From: Methylobacterium trifolii
GTDB taxonomy: Bacteria > Pseudomonadota > Alphaproteobacteria > Rhizobiales > Beijerinckiaceae
DNA: 54,341 nt
NCBI RefSeq assembly: GCF_022179685.1
Contig: NZ_BPRB01000086.1
Location: 1 to 54,341 of the forward strand
Reading direction: 5' to 3'
Under the pieces are notes generated by a model. That model was not told where the DNA came from, did no database searches, and was given only the letters and a program-made list of their open reading frames with translations. Below, in pieces: positions 43,012-52,100 of this stretch; position 1 is the first letter of the stretch; each line of letters starts with the position of its first letter. A program made the translations under genes and the position numbers.

Positions 43012-43755
43012 TCAGGCGTCCTTCGGCATGGCCGACTGGATGAACCGGTCGGAGCCGAGGTCCTCCTCGTCGTATCCCAGAAGCTCGGCCAGACGGCCGC
43101 GGGCGCGGCTGACGCGGCTCTTCACGGTCCCGACCTTGCAGCCCATGATCGCGGCCGCCTCCTCGTAGGAGACGCCCTCGGCACCGACGAGCACCAGGGC
43201 CTCCCGCTGGTCGGGCGGAAGCTTGGCCAGCGCGCTCTGGAGGTCCTCCACGTCGAGGCGGTCGCCCTGATGCGGGGCGGTGGCAAGGCGGGCGGCGTAG
43301 GAGCCGTCCTGATCCTCGACCTCGCGCACACGCTTGCGGTGATCCGAGTAGAAGATGTTGCGAAGGATGGTGAACAACCAAGCGTTGAGGTTCGTGCCCG
43401 GCTGGAAGCGGGCACGGTGCTGCCAACCCTTCAAGAGCGTATCCTGCACGAGGTCGTCCGAGCGGGCCGGGTTCGAGGTGAGCGAGAGGGCGAAGGCGCG
43501 CAAGGAAGGCACCGCCGCGAGCAGTCCGTCGCGGAACTCCGGCTCGATCGCCTCGCCGCGGGCGCGCAGGGCCGCCTCGAGCTTCTCGATCAGATCGGCG
43601 AACCGGCCCGGCATCTCGTCCTCGCCCAGGCGGTCGTAGACCGTACGCAGGTGGTCGCCGAGATGGGTGCGGATGGTGTGCGGGAGGTTCGGACGGGCGT
43701 CCGATGCGCAGCCCTCCGGATGGGTGAGGACGGTCTCGATGTCGTCGCGGGTCAT
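43012..43755 (-). CDS. NepR-EcfG fusion: general-stress ECF sigma factor with N-terminal anti-sigma-like domain
   Basis: A 247-residue protein. Residues about 22-60 form a NepR-like domain: IRTHLGDHLRTVYDRLGEDE then MPGRFADLIEKLEAALRA. From about 75 an EcfG-type sigma factor follows: LRAFALSLTSNPARSDDLVQ, LFTILRNIFYSDHRKR (region 2), LPPDQREALVLVGAEGVSYE and AAIMGCKVGTVKSRVSRARG (region 4). Stand-alone EcfG proteins lack this N-terminus; such hybrids are known in Methylobacterium and relatives. The fused domain may self-inhibit the sigma factor or bind PhyR directly. ATG 43755 is used; an upstream TTG is less likely. No phyR or histidine kinase is adjacent. Confidence 0.9.
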   Translation of the reverse strand: MTRDDIETVLTHPEGCASDARPNLPHTIRTHLGDHLRTVYDRLGEDEMPGRFADLIEKLEAALRARGEAIEPEFRDGLLAAVPSLRAFALSLTSNPARSDDLVQDTLLKGWQHRARFQPGTNLNAWLFTILRNIFYSDHRKRVREVEDQDGSYAARLATAPHQGDRLDVEDLQSALAKLPPDQREALVLVGAEGVSYEEAAAIMGCKVGTVKSRVSRARGRLAELLGYDEEDLGSDRFIQSAMPKDA

Positions 43756-43910
43756 GGCTCGTCGCAATCGTCAGCTTGTCGGGGCTCGACCGGCGGTCCG
43801 GGTCCGGTGAGGCGGAGCGTGGGCGGCAGACGCCGCATCGCACCTGTTTGGGTGCGTTGTAGCGCATCGCGCACGGCCTTGCACGCGGCCGGCCGCCCGG
43901 CTGCCGGGTG

Positions 43911-44729
43911 TCAACAGGCGGCCGGGGAGATCAGCCGGGTAGCGGCCGCGGCGGCACCCGGCTTCAATAGGCGGATGGCGCCGTCGCGCAGGGTCAGGAC
44001 GTCGCCCCGCGCCAGGTCGGTCCAGCACTCGTCGCGGGTCAGGGCCTGCGTGGCGATGACGGTGACGACGTCCTGCTCGGTGGTCTCCTGGGAGAAGTCC
44101 ACGCGCCAATCCTCGTCGATCAGGGTCGCGGTGCCGAAGGGGGCGCAGCGGGTGAGGTAGCAGAGCCGCTTGCCGCAATGGGCATAGAGGGTGCGGCTGT
44201 CCGAGAGCAGCATGTTGAAAACGCCGAGCGCGTGCAATTCGGCCGAGAGGTCGGCCACGGCCCGGTCGAGGGCGGAGGGCTTCGGCAGGGCCTGGAAGCG
44301 CGCCTGGAGCCGGCCCATCATCCAGCAGAAGGCATGCTCGCTGTCGGTCGAGCCGACCGGTGCGAAACCGGCGAGCGGCAGCCGCTTCACACCCTTGAGC
44401 TGCCCGTTATGGGCGAACGTCCAGCGCCGGCCCCACAACTCCCGCGAGAACGGATGGGTGTTCTCCAGACTGACGCGCCCCCGGTTGGCCTTGCGCACAT
44501 GCGCGATGACGATGCGGCTCTTGATCGGATTGTTGCGCAGGAACTTGGCGAGTTCGGAGCGGGCGCTGGGCTCGGGCTCGTGAAAGGCGCGACTGGTCCG
44601 GCCGTCGTAGAAGCCGATGCCCCAGCCATCCGCGTGCGGCCCGGTCTCGCCTCCGCGGCGAGCGAGCGCCGCGAAGGAGAAGCGGATGTCGGTGGGCACG
44701 TTCGCGCTCATGCCGAGCAGTTCGCACAT
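43911..44729 (-). CDS. Class II glutamine amidotransferase (YafJ/EgtC-like)
   Basis: A 272-residue Ntn-hydrolase. Translation from ATG 44729 places Cys at position 2 (MCELLGMSANVP), the catalytic nucleophile exposed after Met removal; longer starts would bury it. Other conserved segments: GPHADGWGIGFYDG, SRIVIAHVRKANRGRVSLEN, HPFSRELWGRRWTFAHNGQL and STDSEHAFCWMM. It hydrolyses a gamma-glutamyl or glutamine-like amide; family members include YafJ and EgtC (ergothioneine synthesis). No egt genes are present, so the substrate is unknown. It is the last clearly chromosomal gene before the accessory region. Confidence 0.9.
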   Translation of the reverse strand: MCELLGMSANVPTDIRFSFAALARRGGETGPHADGWGIGFYDGRTSRAFHEPEPSARSELAKFLRNNPIKSRIVIAHVRKANRGRVSLENTHPFSRELWGRRWTFAHNGQLKGVKRLPLAGFAPVGSTDSEHAFCWMMGRLQARFQALPKPSALDRAVADLSAELHALGVFNMLLSDSRTLYAHCGKRLCYLTRCAPFGTATLIDEDWRVDFSQETTEQDVVTVIATQALTRDECWTDLARGDVLTLRDGAIRLLKPGAAAAATRLISPAAC

Positions 44730-44851
44730 TGTTCTGGGATTCTTTGTCTGACCGCGCGCGACCTGCGTGCCCCGAAACGCCATGAGCCGGCACGGGATAC
44801 ACCCAAAACGCTTCCCATCACCGGCTGCAGACCCGACGACTTTTCAAGGCA

Positions 44852-45010
44852 ATGATTGGATGGGACGTCCAGGCCAAGCCGTGGCACAACGATAAAATGG
44901 CGCACATAGCCAGCGATGGTTCGAACGAGTTGTTTGAAACGCTGGCTGATTGGAACGCGTTCCTTGAGCACCGGACCTCTTTTGAGGGACCGATGCCCCC
45001 ATGTCCATAA
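44852..45010 (+). CDS. Small open frame overlapping mobC (52 residues)
   Basis: ATG 44852 to TAA 45010 encodes MIGWDVQAKPWHNDKMAHIA then SDGSNELFETLADWNAFLEH and a short Pro/Cys tail. The stop lies within the first codons of mobC (ATGTCCATAA), a ten-base overlap typical of translational coupling. AAGG precedes the start but very closely. No family recognised. Plausible as a small leading gene of the mobilization operon, or the end of a gene interrupted at the element boundary. Confidence 0.35.
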   Translation: MIGWDVQAKPWHNDKMAHIASDGSNELFETLADWNAFLEHRTSFEGPMPPCP

Positions 45011-45438
45011 GCAGCGAGTTTGAAGCAGCAGGAGCCTACCAAACTCCCGCCTCGGTAAGAAGACCGCGAAAAAAACGGGATGCCCCATTCAGCCTGCGGC
45101 TGACGCCGAAAGAGCGTGCCCGCCTGGCTACTGAGGCCGCAGGCGCGCCTCTCGGCGCTTACATCAAGGCCAAAGTCCTCGGTGATTCGCTTCCGATCCG
45201 CATGCGCCGGTCTGGAATTTCCATCGAGGACCGCCGGGTGCTGGCGCAGCTCGTCGCGCTGCTAGGCCGGTCGCGCGTCTTCAGCAACCTGAACCAACTC
45301 GCCCATGCCGCGAATAGTGGCTCTCTGCCCGCGACGCCGGAAACTGAAGCGCAGCTCCAGAACGCGCTCGCGGACCTTCGCGAGATTCGCCGTCTGCTCT
45401 TGGCCGCCCTCGGCCTGAAGCCGGAGGCCAAGCCATGA
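45001..45438 (+). CDS. mobC: MobC-like relaxosome accessory protein
   Basis: A 145-residue DNA-binding accessory protein. A basic N-terminal region is followed by PFSLRLTPKERARLATEAAG, a ribbon-helix-helix-like start, then APLGAYIKAKVLGDSLPIRM. The C-terminal part, LAQLVALLGRSRVFSNLNQL and AHAANSGSLPATPETEAQL, is the MobC family core. These proteins melt or bend oriT DNA to help the relaxase nick it. Its stop overlaps the relaxase start (ATGA), so the two are coupled. oriT should lie just upstream, around 44730-45000, but no nick site was recognised. Confidence 0.85.
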   Translation: MSISSEFEAAGAYQTPASVRRPRKKRDAPFSLRLTPKERARLATEAAGAPLGAYIKAKVLGDSLPIRMRRSGISIEDRRVLAQLVALLGRSRVFSNLNQLAHAANSGSLPATPETEAQLQNALADLREIRRLLLAALGLKPEAKP

Positions 45439-46721
45439 TCCTCAAAGCGTTCCAGCGCGGCGGCGGCGGGGACCTTGCCGCTCATCTCATGCGTACCGAT
45501 GAGAACGAGCATGTCCGCTTGCACGAGCTGCGGGAGTTCGCCTCGGACGATCTGAAAGGCGCGTTTGAGGAAGTCCGGGCGATCAGCCTCGGGACGAAGT
45601 GCAAGCAGTACCTGTTCTCGCTGTCGCTCAACCCGCCCGGCCATGCCCGTGTCACCGTGCCGGAGTTCGAGCGCGCGATTGACGAAGCCGAGAAGCGCCT
45701 CGGCCTTGACGGCCAGCCTCGCGCGGTTGTCTTCCATGAGAAGGAAAGTCGACTACACGCGCACTGTGTGTGGAGCAGGATCGACGCCGCGACCATGAAG
45801 GCGCGGCCCATGTCGTTCTTCAAGACCAAGCTGTCGGGCCTTTCCCGCGACCTCTATCTCGATCACGGCTGGGAGATGCCGCGCGGCCTTGCCAGGGCCG
45901 GAGCGAAGGACCCGCTCAACTTCACGCTTGCCGAATGGCAACAGGCGAAGCGCCGGGGCCAGGACCCGCGCTGGCTGAAAGCCGCCGTGCAATCCTGCTG
46001 GACGGCGTCGGACAGCACGCCCGCCTTTTCGCGCGCTCTGGAAGAGCACGGCTTCTTCCTGGCGAAAGGCGACCGGCGCGCGCACGTCGTCCTCGATCAC
46101 GACGGCGAGGTGCATGCGCTGCCGCGCCTCCTGAACAAGAAGACCAAAGAGGTCCGCGACCGCCTCGGCGATGGCGACACTCTCCCTTCCGTCGAGGAGA
46201 CGAAGGCGACCTTTGCCGCCCGGATGACGCCCGCCCTGCGCAGCCATGTCGAAGCATCGCGCGAGCGCTTCCGCGCGGAGTCGGCAAAGCTCGGTGAGAA
46301 AAAGGCGGCGATGACGGAGCGGCACCGCGCGGCGCGGACCGAGCAGCAGGCGGTCCAGCGCCGGGACTGGGACAGCGAGACGAAGGCGCGCGCCGCGCGC
46401 GTCCCGAAAGGTCTGGCCGGTCTCTGGCACCGTGTCACTGGGCGCTATCAGGACGTCCGCGCCGCAAACGAGGCGGAGGCCGCCGCCAGCAGGAAGCGGC
46501 AGGCGGACGAGCGGCAGCAGCTCATTGACCGGCAACGGGACGAGCGCGCACCGCTCCAGGCGTCCTTCAAAGAGCTTCGCGCCCGGCAGGCGGAAGACCT
46601 TCTCGAACTGCGCCGCGAGATCGGGCGCTTCCTGAAGTTCTCTAAGGGACTGAACGCCGCCTCCGGCCAGGGCCAGGAACAGCGTCAGTCCATCTCCCTC
46701 GGTCTCAAACTCGAACGATAG
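45435..46721 (+). CDS. Relaxase (MobA/VirD2-type mobilization nuclease)
   Basis: A 428-residue relaxase. The N-terminus (ILKAFQRGGGGDLAAHLMRT) and the segment YLFSLSLNPPGHARVTVPEF are typical of MobA/VirD2 relaxases of alphaproteobacterial elements. The metal-binding motif is HEKESRLHAHCVWSRIDAAT, holding the HxH of the HUH/3H site. The catalytic Tyr is expected in the N-terminal 20-130 region but I could not assign it. The C-terminal half (about 260-400) is a long Arg/Glu/Ala coiled coil. It nicks oriT and pilots the strand through a transfer channel supplied by another element. Confidence 0.88.
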   Translation: MILKAFQRGGGGDLAAHLMRTDENEHVRLHELREFASDDLKGAFEEVRAISLGTKCKQYLFSLSLNPPGHARVTVPEFERAIDEAEKRLGLDGQPRAVVFHEKESRLHAHCVWSRIDAATMKARPMSFFKTKLSGLSRDLYLDHGWEMPRGLARAGAKDPLNFTLAEWQQAKRRGQDPRWLKAAVQSCWTASDSTPAFSRALEEHGFFLAKGDRRAHVVLDHDGEVHALPRLLNKKTKEVRDRLGDGDTLPSVEETKATFAARMTPALRSHVEASRERFRAESAKLGEKKAAMTERHRAARTEQQAVQRRDWDSETKARAARVPKGLAGLWHRVTGRYQDVRAANEAEAAASRKRQADERQQLIDRQRDERAPLQASFKELRARQAEDLLELRREIGRFLKFSKGLNAASGQGQEQRQSISLGLKLER

Positions 46722-46747
46722 CCCCCTCACGCAAGCGGAGCCGTGTC

Positions 46748-47356
46748 ATGTCGAATGGCGGTGGAAGTGATTTCCTGACGGTCGGCCTTCTCCTGGTCTC
46801 CGGGTATTTTGTTTTGGTCTGGGTCGGCGGACTCATCGTGATGGCCGTGACGGCGGCATACTTCATCGCCTTGTTCCTGACCTTCGCGCTCTCCGCATTA
46901 GCGATCCTGACCTGGGACGACCGGGTCACCGTCGGACGCCTGTCGCTGGGGCCGGAGGAAAGCCGCCCCTTCCTCCTGCGCGGCGTGGCCGGAGGCATTC
47001 TCCTTCCGGCCTTTGCGTTCTTCTGCGAGGGCTTTCTTGGTGTGCCCGTGCCGCACACCTGGTGGACCCACCTCGCCGCCGCAGGCTACGCGCTCGGCTC
47101 GCTCGGCGTCGGCATGATCGAGAGCAATCTGGTCGCGGCAGCCGAGCGCGGAGGTTTCGTCATCGAGCACGACGAGCGCCCGTCCCTGCCCGGTCCTGAT
47201 AAGGCGATGCGCCCGGCTCGCAATGACGCGACGGACCTAACGCCGCACGATGTGGCGAGGACCGAGCCGCCAAAACGCAAATGCCAGTGCTTCACCTTCG
47301 CCACCTGGGACGATGAGGAAGAGCTGCGTGGACGGGGGAAGCCCGATGTTTTTTAG
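46748..47356 (+). CDS. Membrane protein of the mobilization module
   Basis: A 202-residue protein with about four hydrophobic helices: VGLLLVSGYFVLVWVGGLIV, VTAAYFIALFLTFALSALAI, a segment near 85-100 (GGILLPAFAFFCEGFLG) and one near 115-130. The cytoplasmic tail (about 130-202) is charged and contains two close Cys residues (KCQCFTF). No named family is recognised. It starts at ATG 46748 behind GGAG and overlaps the next gene. Since the coupling protein downstream lacks membrane helices, this may be its membrane anchor. Confidence 0.65.
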   Translation: MSNGGGSDFLTVGLLLVSGYFVLVWVGGLIVMAVTAAYFIALFLTFALSALAILTWDDRVTVGRLSLGPEESRPFLLRGVAGGILLPAFAFFCEGFLGVPVPHTWWTHLAAAGYALGSLGVGMIESNLVAAAERGGFVIEHDERPSLPGPDKAMRPARNDATDLTPHDVARTEPPKRKCQCFTFATWDDEEELRGRGKPDVF

Positions 47357-47576
47357 AAACCTCCTCAGCCTCTACCAACTCGCCTGGTTGGTGAAGTCGC
47401 ACCGGGCACAGCGCCTTGCCTGGGAAGATGCCGAAGAAGCCAGGATCGCCCGCGCCCGCTCGGAACGGGCGGCGGCAGAACGCCTTCAGGCGATGCTCGA
47501 CGCGAACCCGTCCGGCCAGCTCGGCAATGCCAAGCTGAATGACCTCGACGCCTTGCGCCGGTCGGGGCTTTTGTGA
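47346..47576 (+). CDS. Small mobilization-module protein (76 residues)
   Basis: ATG 47346 overlaps the end of the membrane-protein gene by 11 bases. The N-terminus is mildly hydrophobic (MFFRNLLSLYQLAWLVKS), then a charged Ala/Glu/Arg helix (EDAEEARIARARSERAAAER) and a short tail. It may be a peripheral membrane linker. Its TGA stop touches the start of the coupling-protein gene, so all three genes are translationally linked. No family recognised. Confidence 0.6.
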   Translation: MFFRNLLSLYQLAWLVKSHRAQRLAWEDAEEARIARARSERAAAERLQAMLDANPSGQLGNAKLNDLDALRRSGLL

Positions 47577-48991
47577 TGGGCGATGTTCCAAGCCATCACA
47601 CCTACCGCCACCTCCGGCGCGGCATCGAGCTCGGCTTTCTGAACGGCTGGCCCCTCGTCTATGACGGCACCGAGCCGGTTGCGATCGATGCGCAGGCGGG
47701 AAAGGGCAAGTTCACCCGCTTCATTGGGCCAAATCTCGTTTCGCCCCGGACGGCCCATTTTACAAAGATCATCACGGACCCGAAAAACGGCGAGCTGGCC
47801 TGGGCGTCATGGAAGACGCTGGAGCGTCAGGACTACCGGGTGAGGTTCCTCAACTCTGGAGGGATTCACGGCTACCCATCCGAGAGCTACAACATCAACA
47901 CGCGCGTCATCGAGACGGCGCGAAACCCGCGCCTTCGCGGGATCGTCGGCGAAGCGGCCTATGACGCCGCCTCCTTCCTCGTCCCGGTGAAGCCGGAGGC
48001 GGTCAATAGCTGGGTCGGCCAGGGGGTGCGCACCTTCATCGCGCTCTACAATAAGATCACGGCGCTCTATCCATCCGTGCGGTGGCCCTGCACGCCGGGC
48101 GGCCTGTGGGACTTCTTCGGGCGTGGACCGAGGGAGATCGCAGACGACCTCCTCCTCTGGGCCGCTGACCGGCGCATGCAAGACGAGGCCGGGATGTGCA
48201 CGCTCGTCGCGAACCTGACCGTCTCGCCAGACCAGTGGAACGCCTACGCCTCCCTCCTCGTCGAGCGGCTGCAGGGCTTCCAGCCAGGCACGGCGGCGCG
48301 CATGACGACGGAGCGCAATTCGTTTGATCCTGCTGACATGAAGCGTGAGCGGACGGCGCTATTCATCATGGGATCGGCGCGCAGCCATACGAGCCGGACC
48401 TTCGTCGGCGCGATGACAGCGGCTATCGTGGAGCGTTTTGCCGATGCCAGCGGTCCGCTGCGCGCCCTCATTGTCGGAGAGGAATGGGGCCAGCTCTATG
48501 TCTCGAATTTTTATGAGATATTGACGCTGTACCGCGAGGGCGGGATCAACTTCCTTGGCGTGTTCCAGAATGCGGCGGCGCAGATCGAAACACGCTATGG
48601 GCGCGAGATGGCGCGGATTTGGAAGAAGGCAGTCGCGCATACCCTCTATCGCGGGTTGCCCGATGGTGAAACGCTGCGGGAAATCGAGCATCGCTCGGGA
48701 CGCACCTCGGTGATGGTGCGGGGGTTTAATGTGAACTCGAATCAGGTGAATGGCTCAGGCGACAACCTTGTTGAGCAAGCGCGCCCGCTTCTCCAAGTCG
48801 AGGACATTCGAGAGGCTACGGGTGGCGAAAGATCGCTGCTCGATAGCCGGGATTGCGGCTTCTTTTGCGTCAACAGTCCGGAATTTTGGGAGCGAGCAGA
48901 GATGAGTGGAAGGTTGAGGGATGTTCGCGTGAGGGACATATTGCTGATACTGCAAGAAAAAAGCGCGAACAAGAGAGGTCACCAATTTTGA
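47576..48991 (+). CDS. VirD4/TraG-like type IV coupling protein without membrane segments
   Basis: About 471 residues. The order of VirD4/TraG motifs is clear. A P-loop-like AQAGKGKFTRFIGPNLVSP is followed by KIITDPKNGELAWASWKTLE (the DPKGE motif), YRVRFLNSGG and ESYNINTRVIE. Later, ALIVGEEWGQLYVSNFYEIL stands at the Walker B position, then GINFLGVFQNAAAQIETRYG. The P-loop reads AGKGKF rather than GSGKG, and the Walker B Asp is replaced (VGEE), so ATPase activity may be altered. It is shorter than usual and lacks N-terminal helices; the two small genes upstream may supply them. It links the relaxase-DNA complex to a transfer channel. GTG 47573 is an alternative start. Confidence 0.8.
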   Translation: MGDVPSHHTYRHLRRGIELGFLNGWPLVYDGTEPVAIDAQAGKGKFTRFIGPNLVSPRTAHFTKIITDPKNGELAWASWKTLERQDYRVRFLNSGGIHGYPSESYNINTRVIETARNPRLRGIVGEAAYDAASFLVPVKPEAVNSWVGQGVRTFIALYNKITALYPSVRWPCTPGGLWDFFGRGPREIADDLLLWAADRRMQDEAGMCTLVANLTVSPDQWNAYASLLVERLQGFQPGTAARMTTERNSFDPADMKRERTALFIMGSARSHTSRTFVGAMTAAIVERFADASGPLRALIVGEEWGQLYVSNFYEILTLYREGGINFLGVFQNAAAQIETRYGREMARIWKKAVAHTLYRGLPDGETLREIEHRSGRTSVMVRGFNVNSNQVNGSGDNLVEQARPLLQVEDIREATGGERSLLDSRDCGFFCVNSPEFWERAEMSGRLRDVRVRDILLILQEKSANKRGHQF

Positions 48992-49107
48992 ATTCGATAA
49001 TCAATACGCAAGTGGACCACGAGGCCTGCCGGGCCTATGTTCGCTTTATGTTCATACTTACGACGGGGCGGCAACAATGCGTCGGTCTCGCTCTAAACGA
49101 GTAGACG

Positions 49108-52100
49108 ATGGCCAAGAAGGCATCCGAAAGCAAAAGTTTGCTGGCAAAGGGCGGCGGGAACGCAACCGCTGGCGGCGTCACCATGCAAGCTTCGATTGCC
49201 GCTTCGATTGCGGTAAGGCTTTTGGCCGCTGTTGCGCTGGATAAGCGGCTCGGCTTGGGAGCTGCAAAGCCGACCGCGATTTGTTTTGAAACCGAGGTGC
49301 CGGTCGATGATCTCGTGATCGAAACGGAAGTCGGTGGGTGGGTTTTTATTCAATCAAAAAACTCGCTCACGGGACGTTTCGTTTTGACGAGCGAATTGGG
49401 AAAAACTTGCGATGAGTTCGCGCGTCTATGGCTTCTGACCAAAGACGGCAATGGCCAGAGAGGATGGGATCGCCCTCTCGTCGGCGGCAAGGACGCGATG
49501 CTTCTTGCGGTCGGGCACGAAACATCCGGACCCATCAAAGTGGGCCTGCCAAAAGCGCTTAACGCAGTAAGGATGCAGTCCACCGCTACGCTCGCTGAGG
49601 CTGAGCAAAAGCTTTTGGTGTCCTTTAAAGCTTTGATGCGTTCCGCTTTCGATGCGCACGGCGCGCCCGCGGACCTCGACCTCGATGCGGTCCTCAGATT
49701 CATTCACGTGATCGACTATGATTTCGGTGGGCCACAACGTGAACTCGCCGAAAATAGACTCAAAGCACTGCTAGAACTGCCTGACCAAGCCCCAGGTGCC
49801 TTCAAGGCGATCGAACGCGAGTGCCAAAATGCGATGAAAGAGAGAGGCCGCCTCGACGGAGGTAGCTTTCGAGCGTCCCTCGCAGCGGACGGGCTTCTTC
49901 TCAAAGCCGCCGCGAAAGGGTTGCTGGAAACGCACACCGATATACGCGCCGACACGCAAGCTATATTGTGGGGCCAGCGCGAGATCGCACAAGCGCTCTC
50001 TGGTGCTCCGACTGAAAACCGAGTTATCACCGATGTTGCAGGAAGGCGACTTAGCGAATTGCGACAGGTGCGCTTCGCAGCAGGGTTTGATTCAACAGCT
50101 GCCTGCAATTTGCTTCTGACAGCCGTCGAAACTGGCGAACTTGCCGCCGCTTCGTCAGCCGTCAGTCAATCGATATTTGCCTGGTGCGCACGTATTCTTG
50201 CCTCTATCGATCACGAAAAGGCGCGGTACGCGCTGTTCAAAGCCCAAGCTTTCGGCTCTAGCGCGGAGACCACGATTGCGGATGCGTTTGTCGAGGCGTT
50301 TGCTCAGAGCGGAGACCGCGCGAAGGCGCTGGCTACCCTTGAGCCTCTCAACACACGGGAGTCTCTCGCGGCCACGCTTATCATAGCCGTCCACAACCTT
50401 TCGCCGGAAGAAGGTCTCCGATGGCTGGAGAGAACGGGTCTATCGCTCGACAGACTTCACCCCGACGGCAAGTTTCGAGCTCTCGGCATATACCTCGCAA
50501 CGAGCGACTTTAACTCCGCGCTAAAAATCGTCGATGCGCTCGGGGATACAGATTTCGAGGCGACACCCGCGCTACTATTACTTTCCGGGCAGGCGCATCT
50601 AGAGCAGACCGTACACCCTCATCTCCGAGATGCACTCCAAGCGCCGTTGCCCCCCAATTTGGCCGATTTCCCCTTGGCCGAAGACACTGAGGCAATGGCA
50701 CATCGCACGAAAGCGATCAGCTACTATAACAGAGCCGCAACAGCATTCGAACTGCTTGGCGCTAGGCAGGCCGCATCGATTGCAGCGGATAGAGCACTGT
50801 GGCTGAAATTGCGTGATCCATCGCTAGCCGTAAAGGCTCTCGAAGAGCTCCAGGGGAGCATGGCCGACGAAAAAGTTAGACTTCGTCGAGTGCCGCTCGC
50901 ATTTGCATTCAGTCTCATTCTGAACCTGCAGGCTGTCGAAGAGGATATAGAGCGGGCGACAGCTCTTACGGGTGAAAAATCGCTTCACGCAGCTGTGGCT
51001 CGCTTCGAAGTAGCCTTGCGCCGAAAAGCCCCTGACGTTGCCGGTTATATAGACCGGCACCGCGAGCAACTTCTCGAATACTATCACCCGGACTTCTTAA
51101 CGTCGATCGAGATAGAGTCTCTGGCTAAAGCGGGACGAGCCGAAGACGCTCGTGTCAAACTTGCCATTTTGGAAAGCAAAGATATTCCGCCAAACGCGCT
51201 TGTGACGTTGCGCAGTCTTATCGAAGGCGCGGCTGGTGCCGATGTGGCCGCTTTTCGAGAAACGGCATATCGGGCAAACCCAACGATCCCCGCCCTTCTC
51301 AATCTCGTGGCTGAGTTAGAGCACTCCAGGGATTTTACAAAACTTGCCGAGTTTGCAGGCATTCTCTTCGGGGAGGTCAAAGACGTTACAAGCGCGGAGA
51401 CATATATATCTGCGCTACAAGAAATTCAGGCCGATGAAAAGATAGCGGCGATGGGGGAGGCGTATCCTGAGATTGTGGAAGCTTCGACGAGGGTAAGCAC
51501 AAGCTTAGCGTGGGCTTACTACCGCCTAGGTAGGTTGGGCGATTCTAAGTCTTGCCTCGAAAAGCTCCGCGTCGGGCGAGACGTTCAAACAGATCGTCAC
51601 CTTGCAATGAACATCGCGATTGCGTCCGGCGATTGGAGCTCGTTGAACACCTTCGTTGAAACAGAATGGCAGAATCGTGAGAAGCGTGACGCCACAGAGT
51701 TGCTACGCGCTGGCGTCCTGGCTCAACGGATTGGTGCCACGCCACGATCGCAAGAATTGGTCCGCGAGGCTGCAAGGAAAGCGGACGGCGATGCCAAAAT
51801 CTTATCTGCATCTTATTCCACAGCGGCGTCGGCAGGCTGGGAAAACGAAGAAAAAATTCACGGTTGGCTTCAAGGAGCGATCTCGGCGTCAGGCGAAGAT
51901 GGGCCGGTGCAGCGGATGGATATTCGGGAGCTTTTGAGCCTGCAGCCCGATTGGGACGACCAGATGAATAGGACTTGGGACCTCGTCGTTCGCGGAGAAG
52001 CTCCTCTCTTTGCTGCCGCCAAGGTCGCTCGCCGTACTCTACTCGATGTGTTCTTGCGTCCGGCGCTGCGCAATCTAGGCCAAGCGGACCCCCGGAGACG

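Noticed and set aside
44930..44945. GGTTCGAAC-like sequence resembling a tRNA T-loop near the mobile-element boundary
   Set aside because: No acceptor or anticodon stem can be built around it, so it is not a tRNA attachment site.
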